64,000 nucleotides of DNA from CAVUFH01 sp963740835 (GCA_963740835.1 CAVUFH010000003.1:1860001-1924000), one strand, 5' to 3'; shown: positions 9,314 to 18,024, counted from the stretch's first letter. The notes: generated by a model not told the origin, from the letters alone. Numbers and translations are program-made.

Positions 9314-10024
9314 ATGGGTGTCGCGATGGATCCGACGAACGGATCCGAACCGGGGCCGCGGCTCCTCGTCGTCGAGGACGACGACGCGATCGGGGTGCCC
9401 TTGGAAGAGGGTCTCGTGCGCGAGGGGTTCACGGTGTGCCGCGTCCGGACGGCAGCCGCGGCGCTCGCAGCCGAGCAGCCCGATCTCGTGTTGCTCGATC
9501 TCGGTCTCCCGGATCTCGAGGGCACCGAAGTCTGCCGCCAGTTGCGAGCGCGTTCGGCGGTACCGATCATCGTGCTCACGGCGCGTGGTGACGAGCTCGA
9601 TCGGGTGATGTTGCTCGAGCTCGGCGCCGACGACTATGTGATCAAGCCGTTCGGCTTTCGCGAGCTCGTCGCTCGGATCCGCGCCGTGCGGCGCCGGGCG
9701 ACGGCGGGCGACACGCCCGGCTTCGCGGCCGAGCAGCACATCGGCGAGCTGACCCTCGACCGCCGCGCCCGCCGCGTCGAGGTCGGGAGCAAGGAGCTCG
9801 AGCTCGCACCGAAGGAGTTCGATCTGCTCGCGAAACTCGCGGAGGACCCGGGCGCGGTGGTCCGGCGCGACGAGATCATCGCAGAGGTGTGGGACGAGCA
9901 CTGGTGGGGTTCGACTAAGACGCTCGACGTCCACATCTCGTCGCTACGCCGCAAGATCGGTGATCCCAACTGCATCACGAGCATCCGCGGGGTCGGGTAT
10001 CGCCTCGAACCCGTCCGTACATGA
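9314..10024 (+). CDS. OmpR/PhoB-family response regulator
   Basis: A 236-residue two-domain regulator. The receiver has the acidic pair (VVEDDDAIG), phospho-acceptor Asp in LVLLDLGLPD and the conserved Lys in DYVIKPF. The C-terminal winged helix has LAPKEFDLLAKLAEDPG and TLDVHISSLRRKIGDP. It overlaps the histidine-kinase gene by ATGA at 10021-10024, so the two form one two-component system. It is placed before two small membrane proteins and an ApbE/ferric-reductase pair, which it may control. Confidence 0.93.
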   Translation: MGVAMDPTNGSEPGPRLLVVEDDDAIGVPLEEGLVREGFTVCRVRTAAAALAAEQPDLVLLDLGLPDLEGTEVCRQLRARSAVPIIVLTARGDELDRVMLLELGADDYVIKPFGFRELVARIRAVRRRATAGDTPGFAAEQHIGELTLDRRARRVEVGSKELELAPKEFDLLAKLAEDPGAVVRRDEIIAEVWDEHWWGSTKTLDVHISSLRRKIGDPNCITSIRGVGYRLEPVRT

Positions 10025-11436
10025 CGCGTCGGCTGCTCGTCACGTACCTGACGATCAGCGCGCTGGCCCTCGCCGCGCTCGCGATCCCGCTGGGAATCAC
10101 GTTCGCGCAACGCGAGCGGGATCGGCTCTACTTCGAGATCCAACGGGACGCGGCCTCGATCTCCTCGCTCTCCGAGGACGGGCTCGAGGACGGAGCGCCC
10201 CTTCCGATCGCCTCGACGCTCGAGGACTACCGACGGACAACTCGTGGCCGCATCGTCGTGGTCGACAAGACCGGGACGAGCGTTGCGGACTCCAACGACC
10301 CGAACGCAGTACCGCAGGACTACTCGAACCGGCCGGAGGTCGCGGCCGCGCTCCAGGGTCGTCGAGCGATCGGCACCCGCCACTCGAACACGGCCGGGAG
10401 CTCACTCGTGTACGTCGCGGTACCGGTGGCTTCGGGTGGGGCGGTGCACGGCGCGGTACGCATCACCTATCCGACTGCCGCGCTCGATGCGCGGGTTCGC
10501 AACGCGTGGGTCCGCCTCGGCTTGCTGTGCGCGTTCGTCCTCGCGGCGATCGCGGCCGTTGGGTTCCTGCTCGCGCGCAGCGTCACTCGACCAGTGCAGA
10601 CGCTCGAAGACGCCGCCGAGCGCATCGCGGACGGCGACCTCAGTGCCCGCGCGCAGACCGAGAAGGGCGCGCCCGAGCTGCGCGCGCTCGCGTCCACCTT
10701 CAACCGCACGGCCGGCCGACTCGAACAGCTCGTCGATGCGCAGGACCGCTTCGTCGCCGACGCTGCGCATCAGCTGCGCTCACCATTGGCGGCCCTGCGG
10801 CTTCGTTTGGAGAACTTCGAGCCGCACCTTCCGCCGGCCGAGGCGTCACGCGTCGATGCGACCATCGATGAGGTTGCGCGACTCAGCCGCATCGTCGACG
10901 GCCTCCTTGCGCTTGCGCGCAGCGACGCCGACCACAGCGGGAACCGGGCTGTCGACGTCACCGAAGTCGCACGCGAGCGCGTCGATGCGTGGCACGGGTT
11001 CGCCGCCGAACAAGGCGTCGAGCTGCGCGCGAGCGGTACATCAAGGCTCTGGGCGCGTGCGCCGGCGGGTGGGCTCGAGCAGATGCTCGACAACCTGGTC
11101 GGAAACGCGATCGCGGCCTCACCGCCGGGAGCAGTGGTCGACGTCTCCGTGCGCGCGGTCGACCACTCCGTCGAGGTGCGCGTTGTCGACCAAGGCCATG
11201 GCCTCTCCCGGACGCAATGCGAGCTCGCGTTCGAGCGGTTCTGGCGGGGCGACAGCAACGCGCCGGGCACGGGACTCGGGCTTCCGATCGTCCGGCAGAT
11301 CGCACGACTCGCGGGTGGCGACGCGACGCTCGAACCGGCGGCGCCCGGTCCCGGTCTCGTCGCGATCATCCGGTTGCCACAGAGCGCACCGGCGGCGACG
11401 TCCGTCGGCAACTCCGCATCGCTAACTGTGCCCTAA
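10021..11436 (+). CDS. Membrane sensor histidine kinase
   Basis: A 471-residue HK partner of the preceding regulator. TM1 is at residues ~5-28, with a periplasmic loop of about 130 residues, TM2 at ~165-188 and a HAMP-like linker (SVTRPVQTLEDAAERIADGD). The H-box is FVADAAHQLRSPLAALR, the N-box DNLVGNAIAAS and the ATP-lid GTGLGLPIV. The extracytoplasmic loop contains VVVDKTGTSVADS, resembling the strand pattern of a PAS/Cache-like sensor. The signal is unknown; redox or metal is a guess from the neighbours. Confidence 0.92.
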   Translation: MTRRLLVTYLTISALALAALAIPLGITFAQRERDRLYFEIQRDAASISSLSEDGLEDGAPLPIASTLEDYRRTTRGRIVVVDKTGTSVADSNDPNAVPQDYSNRPEVAAALQGRRAIGTRHSNTAGSSLVYVAVPVASGGAVHGAVRITYPTAALDARVRNAWVRLGLLCAFVLAAIAAVGFLLARSVTRPVQTLEDAAERIADGDLSARAQTEKGAPELRALASTFNRTAGRLEQLVDAQDRFVADAAHQLRSPLAALRLRLENFEPHLPPAEASRVDATIDEVARLSRIVDGLLALARSDADHSGNRAVDVTEVARERVDAWHGFAAEQGVELRASGTSRLWARAPAGGLEQMLDNLVGNAIAASPPGAVVDVSVRAVDHSVEVRVVDQGHGLSRTQCELAFERFWRGDSNAPGTGLGLPIVRQIARLAGGDATLEPAAPGPGLVAIIRLPQSAPAATSVGNSASLTVP

Positions 11437-11514
11437 CCCTGAGCACGACGGCTCTTGCCCCGCCGGTTCCTAGGTTGGATCCGCATCGCCGGACGGCGGT
11501 GCGGAGGTGCAACG

Positions 11515-11763
11515 GTGCCACGCAAACGACTGCTCATCACGATCGGCAGCATCGTCGCGACGCTCTGCGCGGCGGCGGCCGCGTTCAGCCTGACGACGGG
11601 TCTCGTTCGTGACCGCGCCAACGATGGCGCCGGGAACCTGGCCACGGTGATCACCGTCCCGGCGAGGGCGGACACGCCCTCGACGCCGCCCCCACCCGTG
11701 ACGGTGCCGCTCGGGCGCGACGCCGACGACCGCGAGCGCCCCGGCCGGGACGCCGATGACTGA
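11515..11763 (+). CDS. Small single-pass membrane protein
   Basis: About 82 residues. A basic N-terminus (PRKRLL) is followed by one hydrophobic segment (ITIGSIVATLCAAAAAFSL) and a Thr/Pro-rich tail. The GTG at 11515 is preferred to an earlier in-frame ATG, because GGAGGT lies just before it. It follows the histidine kinase by 78 nt and overlaps the next gene by 8 nt. No FMN-binding or other domain motif is visible. Probably extracytoplasmic. Confidence 0.55.
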   Translation: MPRKRLLITIGSIVATLCAAAAAFSLTTGLVRDRANDGAGNLATVITVPARADTPSTPPPPVTVPLGRDADDRERPGRDADD

Positions 11764-12109
11764 ACGTCCGACGCGGCCCGCATCGCGTCGCGGCCACGCC
11801 GCCGCGCGTGCGCGGCGGTACGTCGCGACCGCGAGCGCGTCCCTCGCGACGGTGCTCGTCGGCGTGATGGCGCTCGGGTCCCGACCTGCGCACGATGTCG
11901 GGCACGCGAGCCCGGGTGTCGCACCCGTGTCTCCCGTTCCGGCCGCTCCGGCGCCGGCGAGCCCCGCGGCGAGCCCCGCGCCGGCGAGCCCCGCGCCGGA
12001 CACCGCGAACACCGTCGCACCCCGCGCGACCGTGCCGTTCGATCCCGGACCGCCGCCGTCCGTCGTCACGCGCGACACGACGCCGGTGACGACCAGCAAT
12101 GGGAGCTGA
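11756..12109 (+). CDS. Small Ala/Pro-repeat membrane-anchored protein
   Basis: 117 residues: a basic N-terminus, one TM segment at ~24-42 (TASASLATVLVGVMALG), then a low-complexity extracytoplasmic tail with PASPA repeats (about residues 60-85). The repeat is visible in DNA as tandem copies of GCGAGCCCCGCG-type units. It overlaps both neighbours and so is translationally coupled into the ApbE operon. The tail lacks the Ser/Thr-Gly-Ala-Thr FMN attachment motif. A spacer or scaffold role is only a guess. Confidence 0.55.
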   Translation: MTERPTRPASRRGHAAARARRYVATASASLATVLVGVMALGSRPAHDVGHASPGVAPVSPVPAAPAPASPAASPAPASPAPDTANTVAPRATVPFDPGPPPSVVTRDTTPVTTSNGS

Positions 12110-13028
12110 ACTCGCGTTCCCAGCCATGGGTTCGACTGCGCAGGTGATCGTGGTCGGCGGCCGCGAGCGCGCCTTGCTGCACGCGGCGCGGCACCGGGTC
12201 GAGGAACTCGAACGCCGGTGGAGCCGGTTCAGGCCCGAGAGCGAACTGAGTCGCCTCAACGCAGGCGCGTCCGCCGTGCCGCACGTCGTCTCGGCGGACA
12301 CGTTCCTGCTCGTCGAACGGGCAGTGCGCGGTTGGGAGCTCACGCACGGCCGCTACGACCCGACCGTGCTCCCGGCGCTCCGTGGTACCGGCTACGACCG
12401 TGACTTCGCGCTGGTGTCGCGCGCCGACGAAGCCGCGCCGTCTCCGCGTCAGCGGCCGGCGCCGGGATGCGCGCGGATCGGGCTCGATCCGGTCGTGTGC
12501 AGCGTGTCGCTCCCAGCAGGCGTCGAGATCGATCCGGGTGGGATCGGCAAGGGATTGGCCGCGGACCTCGTGACGGCAGAGTTGCTCGCGGCGGGTGCGC
12601 GCGGCGCGCTCGTGAACCTCGGTGGTGATCTCCGTGTGCGCGGTGAACCGCCGGAAGGCAACACGTGGGCGATCCGCGTGTCCGATCCGTTTGACGACGA
12701 TCCCTGTGGAGATGGCACCGAGCTCTTCGGTCTCGGACTCGCAGATGGCGCGGTTGCGACGTCGACGAGCCGGCGCCGGTGGTGGGTGCGCGACGGCCGC
12801 GTTCGCCACCATCTCATCGATCCGCGTCGCGGCGATGCCGCGAGCAGCGAGCTCGTCGCGGTGACGGTCGTCGCGCAGGACGGCTGGTGGGCAGAAGTCG
12901 CGGCCAAGGCGATCTTCGTCGCCGGGACAAAGGCGTCCCAGGTCACGCTGGACGGCGTCCTTGCCGCGACCGTCACCGCGATCGGCACGCTCGAGATGAG
13001 CGACGCACTCGCGAGGGTCGCGGCATGA
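12099..13028 (+). CDS. apbE: FAD:protein FMN transferase (ApbE)
   Basis: A 309-residue ApbE protein, close to the family length. Recognisable motifs are FPAMGSTAQV at the N-terminus, GRYDPTV, the glycine-rich DPGGIGKGLAADLV near residue 147, ALVNLGGDLRV, GAVATSTSRRR and HHLIDPRRG. The family moves FMN from FAD onto Thr/Ser of flavoprotein subunits outside the membrane. No signal peptide is evident. It ends in an ATGA overlap with the ferric-reductase-like gene. No acceptor protein with an FMN_bind domain is encoded nearby. Confidence 0.9.
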   Translation: MGAELAFPAMGSTAQVIVVGGRERALLHAARHRVEELERRWSRFRPESELSRLNAGASAVPHVVSADTFLLVERAVRGWELTHGRYDPTVLPALRGTGYDRDFALVSRADEAAPSPRQRPAPGCARIGLDPVVCSVSLPAGVEIDPGGIGKGLAADLVTAELLAAGARGALVNLGGDLRVRGEPPEGNTWAIRVSDPFDDDPCGDGTELFGLGLADGAVATSTSRRRWWVRDGRVRHHLIDPRRGDAASSELVAVTVVAQDGWWAEVAAKAIFVAGTKASQVTLDGVLAATVTAIGTLEMSDALARVAA

Positions 13029-13630
13029 CCACGCACCTTGCCTGGTACGTCGCGCGTGCGTCGGGCATCCTCGCCTGGTTGCTCCTTTCGGCGAGCGTGA
13101 TCTGGGGGCTGCTGCTCTCGACCCGCCTGCTCGATCGCCGCCCGTCGCCGCGTTGGTTGCTCGATCTCCACCGGTTCCTCGGCGGGTTGGCCGTGACCTT
13201 CACCGCCATCCACATCGCCGGCCTGGTCGGTGACAACTACCTCCACTTCGGCGCGGCCGATGTGCTCGTTCCGTTCGCGAGCCAATGGCGCACGATGGCA
13301 GTCGCGTTGGGCGTCGTCAGCATGTGGTTGCTCGCCGCGGTCGAGGCGACCTCGCTGCTCATGCGCCATCTCCCGCGGCGCCTGTGGCACCGTGTCCATC
13401 TCGCCAGTTACGGCGTGTTCTGGATGGCGACGCTGCACGCGCTCCTCGCGGGAACCGACACTCGGAATGGGCTCTTCCGACTGGCCACGTACGCCGTGAT
13501 CGTTGCCGTCGTCTTCCTCTCGGTGCTGCGCGCGCTGCAGCCCAAGAAGACACGCGGCCGGGCCGCGACGCCAGCGCGAGTCCCGGCCAACGGCCCTCGC
13601 ATCCCGGGACCTTCGGCTCTAGGTCGCTAG
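13025..13630 (+). CDS. Ferric-reductase-like transmembrane protein
   Basis: A 201-residue integral membrane protein with about six hydrophobic segments. Paired His residues lie in LLDLHRFLGGLAVTFTAIHI and in WHRVHLASYG / MATLHALL, the expected haem b ligands of the ferric_reduct/MsrQ-like family. A basic cytoplasmic tail ends the protein. The ATGA overlap with apbE argues for a shared membrane electron-transfer function, with a flavinylated partner encoded elsewhere. No soluble NAD(P)H-binding domain is attached. Confidence 0.82.
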   Translation: MTTHLAWYVARASGILAWLLLSASVIWGLLLSTRLLDRRPSPRWLLDLHRFLGGLAVTFTAIHIAGLVGDNYLHFGAADVLVPFASQWRTMAVALGVVSMWLLAAVEATSLLMRHLPRRLWHRVHLASYGVFWMATLHALLAGTDTRNGLFRLATYAVIVAVVFLSVLRALQPKKTRGRAATPARVPANGPRIPGPSALGR

Positions 13631-13748
13631 CTCCCCGTCGCGGAGTCTGGACGTACCGGACACCGTGACACAGGGGAGCCGCGGTCGGGTCGGGACTCGG
13701 AGGAGGCGCTGCCCATTGCAGCGCGATGCGGTGCGAACGGAGGCGAAG

Positions 13749-14709
13749 ATGAAGGACTTGCTGGAGATCGCGGACCTCGCGCCCGATGGACTCGATCGAC
13801 TCCTCCACCTGGGGGCGGCGGCGAAGCGGGCCCCGCACGCGTTCACAGGTGTGCTCGAAGGTGAGACGGTCGTCTCCTACTTCGCCAAGCCGTCGACGCG
13901 TACTCGCCTCGCGTTCGGGACCGCCGTCACCCGGCTCGGCGGCGTACCGCTGATCGTCGGCCCGTCCGAGCTCCAACTCGGCCGGGGCGAGACCATCGAG
14001 GACACCGCGCGTGCTGAGCTGCTTCGCGCGTGCGTTCGTCATCCGGACGTTCGCGGATGCCGATGTTCGTTGCTTCGCAGACGCCGCGACCATCCCTGTT
14101 GTCAACGCGCTCACGGACGTGCACCACCCCTGCCAAGCGCTCGCCGACCTCATGACGCTGCGCGAGCACTTCGGGAGCTTCGAGGGGCTCAAGCTCGCCT
14201 ACGTGGGCGACGGCAACAACATCGCGCACAGCCTCTTGCAGGCGTGCGCGCTCGCCGGCGTCCACCTGACCGTAGCCACGCCGGCCCCCTTCGAGCCGCG
14301 GCCCGACATCGTCGACGCGGCCGAGCGGGTCGGCCGCGCGAACGGGGTCGAGATCGTGACGATGCATGACCCCCAGCGCGCGGTGCTCGCCGCGGATGCG
14401 GTGTACACGGACGCGTGGGTGTCCATGGGTACGCCGGAGCGCGAACGCGCCGAGCGATCACGTCTGCTCGAGCCGTACCGGGTCACGGAACGCCTCATGG
14501 CGAAGGCCAATCCGAGCGCGGTCTTCATGCACTGCCTCCCCGCGCATCGCGGCGAAGAGGTTGCGGGGGCGGTCATCGACGGTCCGCAGTCCGTCGTCTT
14601 CCAGCAGGCCGAGAACCGATTGCACACGGCGATGGCAGTGATGATCGGACTGATCGACGGCTCGGTGAACGGACGGACGTCGAACGAACGGGTCGGAGTC
14701 CCGGCATGA
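13749..14709 (+). CDS. argF: Ornithine carbamoyltransferase (frameshifted)
   Basis: Transfers carbamoyl from carbamoyl phosphate to ornithine to give citrulline, or the reverse in catabolism. The carbamoyl-phosphate loop is KPSTRTRLAF near residue 44. The ornithine side has HPCQALADL, and MHCLPAHRGEEV holds the catalytic Cys. The frame breaks at 14005-14012, where GCGCGTG reads as if one CG pair of a CG repeat were lost; restoring it gives DTARVLS and a full-length OTC of about 320 residues. It overlaps the USP gene by ATGA. Anabolic versus catabolic role is open; no other arg gene is near. Confidence 0.85.
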
Positions 14710-15155
14710 GCGGGCACGGCACTGACAACTTCCGTATCGTCGTCGGCGTCGACGACTCACACGGCGCGGGGAGCGCGTTGCGCTGGGCGCGCGACGAAGC
14801 GCGGTTGCGCGGCGCTCGGGTCGAAGCCGTGCACGCCTGGCACTACCCGTACCTCCCGACGCCGCCGTTCACGTCACCGCCGGCGCCCGGATCCGACGCC
14901 ATCGAGATCGCGGCCCGGGCCGAGCTCGACCGCGCCGTCGACGAGGTCGACGAGTCCGGATTGGTCGCGCCGATCGAACGGACGATCGTCTGGGACGGTG
15001 CCGCGAGTGCACTCATCGATGCTTCGAAGGACGCGGATCTCCTCGTCGTCGGCAGTCGAGGGCGGGGCGGTTTCACCGGACTCCTGCTCGGCTCCATCAG
15101 CCAAGAGGTGGCGCAACACGCGTCGTGCCCGGTCGTCATCGTCCCGGCCGAATGA
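14706..15155 (+). CDS. Universal stress protein (ATP-binding type)
   Basis: A 149-residue single UspA domain: N-terminal FRIVVGVDDSHGAGSALRWA and C-terminal VVGSRGRGGFTGLLLGSIS, which is the GxxG-x9-G(S/T) ATP-binding motif. It is coupled by ATGA to argF and followed by a PNPOx-like gene. It closely resembles the USP at 15608 (both have WHxPYxPTxPF and GSDAIE), suggesting local duplication. Mycobacterial homologues such as Rv2623 bind ATP and belong to the DosR regulon. Confidence 0.9.
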   Translation: MSGHGTDNFRIVVGVDDSHGAGSALRWARDEARLRGARVEAVHAWHYPYLPTPPFTSPPAPGSDAIEIAARAELDRAVDEVDESGLVAPIERTIVWDGAASALIDASKDADLLVVGSRGRGGFTGLLLGSISQEVAQHASCPVVIVPAE

Positions 15156-15177
15156 TGCCGGGACGAGAGGAGGAGCC

Positions 15178-15576
15178 ATGAGCAGCCGAGGTCTTCAGAT
15201 CCTGTCGGAGGCGCAGTGCGAGGACCTCTTGACCGCGCGCTCGTTCGGCCGCATCGTGACCAAGATCGGCGATTCGATCGCCGCGCTGCCGGTGTACTTC
15301 ACCATGCTCGACGGTGCCATCGTCTTCCAGACCGATCCCGGCACGAAACTCGCGGCCGCCGTGATGAACAGTCAGGTCACGTTCGAGGTCGACGACGAAG
15401 GCGAGGGGTGGAGCGTGATGGTCGTCGGCACGTGCGAGGAGGTTCGGGCCGAGGAACAACGCGCCGCCGCGCTCGAGGTGCTCGCCGGCAGCTGGCCCGA
15501 GGGCGAACGCCAGCGTGTCGTGCGCATTCGCCCGCAGCGCACGACCGGACGGCGATTGAATCCGGCGCCGCAGTAG
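15178..15576 (+). CDS. PNPOx-like flavin/F420-binding family protein
   Basis: A 132-residue split-barrel protein: LLTARSFGRIVTKIGDSIA, then ALPVYFTMLDGAIVFQTDPG and VTFEVDDEGEGWSVMVVGT. This is the pattern of small pyridoxamine-5-phosphate-oxidase-like proteins common in actinobacteria, some of which use F420. AGGAGG precedes the ATG. It lies between two USP genes, a frequent arrangement in DosR-type loci. Cofactor and substrate are not deducible. Confidence 0.8.
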   Translation: MSSRGLQILSEAQCEDLLTARSFGRIVTKIGDSIAALPVYFTMLDGAIVFQTDPGTKLAAAVMNSQVTFEVDDEGEGWSVMVVGTCEEVRAEEQRAAALEVLAGSWPEGERQRVVRIRPQRTTGRRLNPAPQ

Positions 15577-15607
15577 CTCGCCGACACATCGAAGGTTGGA
15601 GGGTCAG

Positions 15608-16039
15608 ATGGAACGCATCGTGGTCGGCGTGGACGATTCGGACGGTTCTCGTCGCGCGCTCGAGTGGGCGATTCGGGAAGCGAAGGTCCGCGGCGCGCAC
15701 GTCGCCGCGGTCCACGTCTGGCACTTCCCGTACGTACCGACCGGTCCCTTCGTACCGGCGCCGGTGCCCGGCAGCGACGCGATCGAGGCCGAGGCCCGCC
15801 ATGTCCTCGACCGTTCCGTCGACAGCGTCGACGCGTCCGACCTCGAGCAGCCCGTCGAGCGGGTGTCCGTGTGTGACGGCGCAGTGAAGGGACTCCTCGA
15901 CGCCGCGAAGGACGCCGACCTCCTCGTGGTCGGGAGCCGGGGACGCGGTGGCTTCACCGGCCTGTTGCTCGGCTCCGTGAGCCAGGAGGTCGCGCACCAC
16001 GCGCCGTGCCCGGTCGTGATCGTTCCGCTGCACGGATGA
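15608..16039 (+). CDS. Universal stress protein
   Basis: A 143-residue UspA domain: MERIVVGVDDSDGSRRALEWA at the start and VVGSRGRGGFTGLLLGSVS as the ATP-binding loop. It is a paralogue of the 14706 gene, with the same WHFPYVPTGPF insert after strand 2. Third in the argF-USP-PNPOx-USP run. The stop codon overlaps the first base of a DosR-like box serving the following lipoprotein gene. Confidence 0.9.
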   Translation: MERIVVGVDDSDGSRRALEWAIREAKVRGAHVAAVHVWHFPYVPTGPFVPAPVPGSDAIEAEARHVLDRSVDSVDASDLEQPVERVSVCDGAVKGLLDAAKDADLLVVGSRGRGGFTGLLLGSVSQEVAHHAPCPVVIVPLHG

Positions 16040-16053
16040 GGTCCTTGGACCCT
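16039..16053 (+). promoter_or_regulatory. DosR-like box upstream of lipoprotein gene
   Basis: AGGTCCTTGGACCCT keeps the TT centre and GACCCT arm of the island consensus and contains the palindrome GGTCCTTGGACC. It ends 35 nt before the GTG start at 16089. It is the most divergent of the sixteen sites listed. Confidence 0.45.
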
Positions 16054-16088
16054 TTTCCGACGGTGCCTCCGATGTCAGTCTCGCAAGC

Positions 16089-16916
16089 GTGCAACGGCTG
16101 ATCTTCGGCGTGATGTTCGCCACGCTTGCCTTCGTCACGGTTGCCTGCGGCAGCGGGGACACCGACAGCGGCACGAGCGCGTCGACGTCCACGACGAGCA
16201 CGCCTGAGCGGACCGCCCCGGTGCGTGTCTACTTCGCCTGGCACGAGAAGGTCGGCACCGCGGGCAGGACGGTCAGCGCCCGGCAAGAGCCGCGGGGTGC
16301 TGTTGCAGCACTCCTCAGGGGTCCGGACGGGTTCGAGAAGAACATCGGAATGGGCACCCAGATCCCCGCTGGCACCGAGTTGCGCAAGGTTGCTGTCGTC
16401 GATGGCGTCGCAACCGTTGATCTGTCCACCGAGTTCGACTCGGGCGGCGGCAGCCTTTCGATGCAACTGCGCACCGCTGAGGTCGTGTTCACCCTCACGC
16501 AGTTCCAGGACGTGCACTCGGTCACGATCCTCATCGACGGCAAGAGCGTCGAAGCGATCGGCGGGGAAGGGATTCCCGCCTCGGGTCTGTCCCGCAAGGA
16601 CTTCACGAACGTCACGCCCGCGATCCTCGTCGAGTCGCCGGTGCCCGGGCAGTCCGTGACATCGCCGCTCGAGGTCTCCGGCATCTCGAACACCTTCGAG
16701 GCGACCGTCAACTACTCGGTCAACGATCCGGACGGGCTCGTGCTCAAGGACGGATCCACGATGGCGACGGCAGGCACTGGAACCTGGGGTGACTTCCGTT
16801 TCACCGTCGACTACCGCACCGCGCGCGACGGGCTCGGAAGCGTCATCGCGTGGGAGGTCAGCCCCAAGGACGGCTCACAGCAAAACGTGTACGAGGTCCC
16901 TGTGCGAATGAGCTGA
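16089..16916 (+). CDS. Lipoprotein with GerMN and Gmad2 domains
   Basis: 275 residues. A signal peptide ends in the lipobox-like VTVACGS, so Cys-20 would be lipidated, and a Ser/Thr-rich linker follows. Residues ~45-150 match a GerMN (sporulation/spore-germination M-like) domain, with GTELRKVAVVDGVATVDLS and AEVVFTLTQFQDVHSVTI. Residues ~180-270 match the immunoglobulin-like Gmad2 domain (ILVESPVPGQSVTSPLEVSG). Such lipoproteins occur widely in non-sporulating actinobacteria, with unclear cell-envelope roles. GTG start. Confidence 0.82.
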   Translation: MQRLIFGVMFATLAFVTVACGSGDTDSGTSASTSTTSTPERTAPVRVYFAWHEKVGTAGRTVSARQEPRGAVAALLRGPDGFEKNIGMGTQIPAGTELRKVAVVDGVATVDLSTEFDSGGGSLSMQLRTAEVVFTLTQFQDVHSVTILIDGKSVEAIGGEGIPASGLSRKDFTNVTPAILVESPVPGQSVTSPLEVSGISNTFEATVNYSVNDPDGLVLKDGSTMATAGTGTWGDFRFTVDYRTARDGLGSVIAWEVSPKDGSQQNVYEVPVRMS

Positions 16917-16926
16917 CGCTCATTCG
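16905..16926. terminator. Inverted repeat spanning the lipoprotein stop codon
   Basis: CGAATGAGC-TGAC-GCTCATTCG is a perfect 9-bp stem with a 4-nt loop containing the TGA stop. It lies 20 nt upstream of the alcohol-dehydrogenase start. It could attenuate read-through, or it may be an operator. There is no T-tract. Confidence 0.45.
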
Positions 16927-16945
16927 AACGAGAGGAAGGCTCGGA

Positions 16946-17989
16946 ATGAAAGCACTCGTGTATCACGGTCCGAACGAGAAGGCGTGGCAGGAAGTGCCCG
17001 ATCCGATGATCGCCTCCGATACGGATGCGATCGTGCGGGTCGACGCGGTGACAATCTGTGGCACCGATCTTCACATCCTCAAAGGCGACGTCCCGACCGT
17101 CGAGGCGGGTCGCGTGCTCGGACACGAAGCGGTCGGCACCGTCACCGCGGTGGGTTCCTCGGTGAAGAACGTCAAGCCGGGCGACCGCGTGCTGGTGTCG
17201 TGCATCACGTCCTGTGGCACGTGCCGCTTCTGCCGGGAGCGAAGGTACGGGCTCTGCTCCGGTGGTGGGGGATGGATCCTCGGGCACCTGATCGACGGCA
17301 CCCAAGCCGAGTTCGTCCGCGTGCCGTTCGCCGACACGTCGACCTACCCGGCGCCCGCGGGCGTGACGGACGAGCAGCTGCTGATGGTTGCCGACATCCT
17401 GCCCACTGGTTACGAGGTCGGCGTGCTCAATGGCCACGTCGCTCCGGGTGACGTGGTCGCCGTCGTCGGTGCCGGGCCGATCGGACTTTCGGCGATCGCC
17501 GGTGCGCGTTTGTACAGCCCGAGCCACGTCGTCGCCGTCGATCCGGCCGCATCGCGCCGCGAGGCCGCGAAGCAGTTCGGCGCCGATGTCGTCGTCGACC
17601 CCATGATCGAGGACCCGCTCCAGGTCGTCCGCAGCCTCACCGACGGACTCGGCGCGGACGTGTCGATGGAAGCGGTGGGGACGCCGCAGGCATTCGAGTT
17701 GACCGTGTCGCTCGCTCGCGCCGGAGGTCACATCGCCAACATCGGCGTGCACGGTCAGCCCGCGACGTTGCACCTCGAGGAGCTGTGGATCAAGGATGTG
17801 ACGATCACGACCGGCTTGGTTGACACCTTCTCGACGCCCACCTTCCTGCGTCTCCTCGCGGGCCACCAGTTCGACGCGGGCCGATTCGTCACACATCACT
17901 TCGCGCTCGACGATTTCATGGACGCGTACGAGGTCTTCGGCAACGCCGGCCAAACCGGCGCGCTCAAGGTCGTGCTTTCGCGGACGTGA
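16946..17989 (+). CDS. Zinc-dependent alcohol dehydrogenase family protein
   Basis: A 347-residue medium-chain dehydrogenase. Catalytic zinc ligands are Cys and His in ICGTDLH and GHEAVG. The structural zinc cluster of four Cys lies in CGTCRFCRERRYGLC. The Rossmann motif is VVGAGPIGLSAIAGARL. The GGHIANIGVHGQPATLHLEE and TITTGLVDT segments resemble the short-alcohol/formaldehyde-dehydrogenase-like branch with Zn at both sites. GAGGAAGG precedes the ATG. It is the next gene after the lipoprotein and before a PNPOx gene. Substrate unknown; NAD(H) or NADP(H) reliance cannot be told. Confidence 0.88.
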   Translation: MKALVYHGPNEKAWQEVPDPMIASDTDAIVRVDAVTICGTDLHILKGDVPTVEAGRVLGHEAVGTVTAVGSSVKNVKPGDRVLVSCITSCGTCRFCRERRYGLCSGGGGWILGHLIDGTQAEFVRVPFADTSTYPAPAGVTDEQLLMVADILPTGYEVGVLNGHVAPGDVVAVVGAGPIGLSAIAGARLYSPSHVVAVDPAASRREAAKQFGADVVVDPMIEDPLQVVRSLTDGLGADVSMEAVGTPQAFELTVSLARAGGHIANIGVHGQPATLHLEELWIKDVTITTGLVDTFSTPTFLRLLAGHQFDAGRFVTHHFALDDFMDAYEVFGNAGQTGALKVVLSRT

Positions 17990-18024
17990 ACTGTCCGACC
18001 GCCCGGAACCGAGGACGTGATGCG

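Noticed and set aside
13749..14709. Programmed frameshift in argF
   Set aside because: The site is a CG repeat without a slippery heptamer or downstream pseudoknot signal, and similar breaks occur in many genes here; a sequencing indel is more likely.
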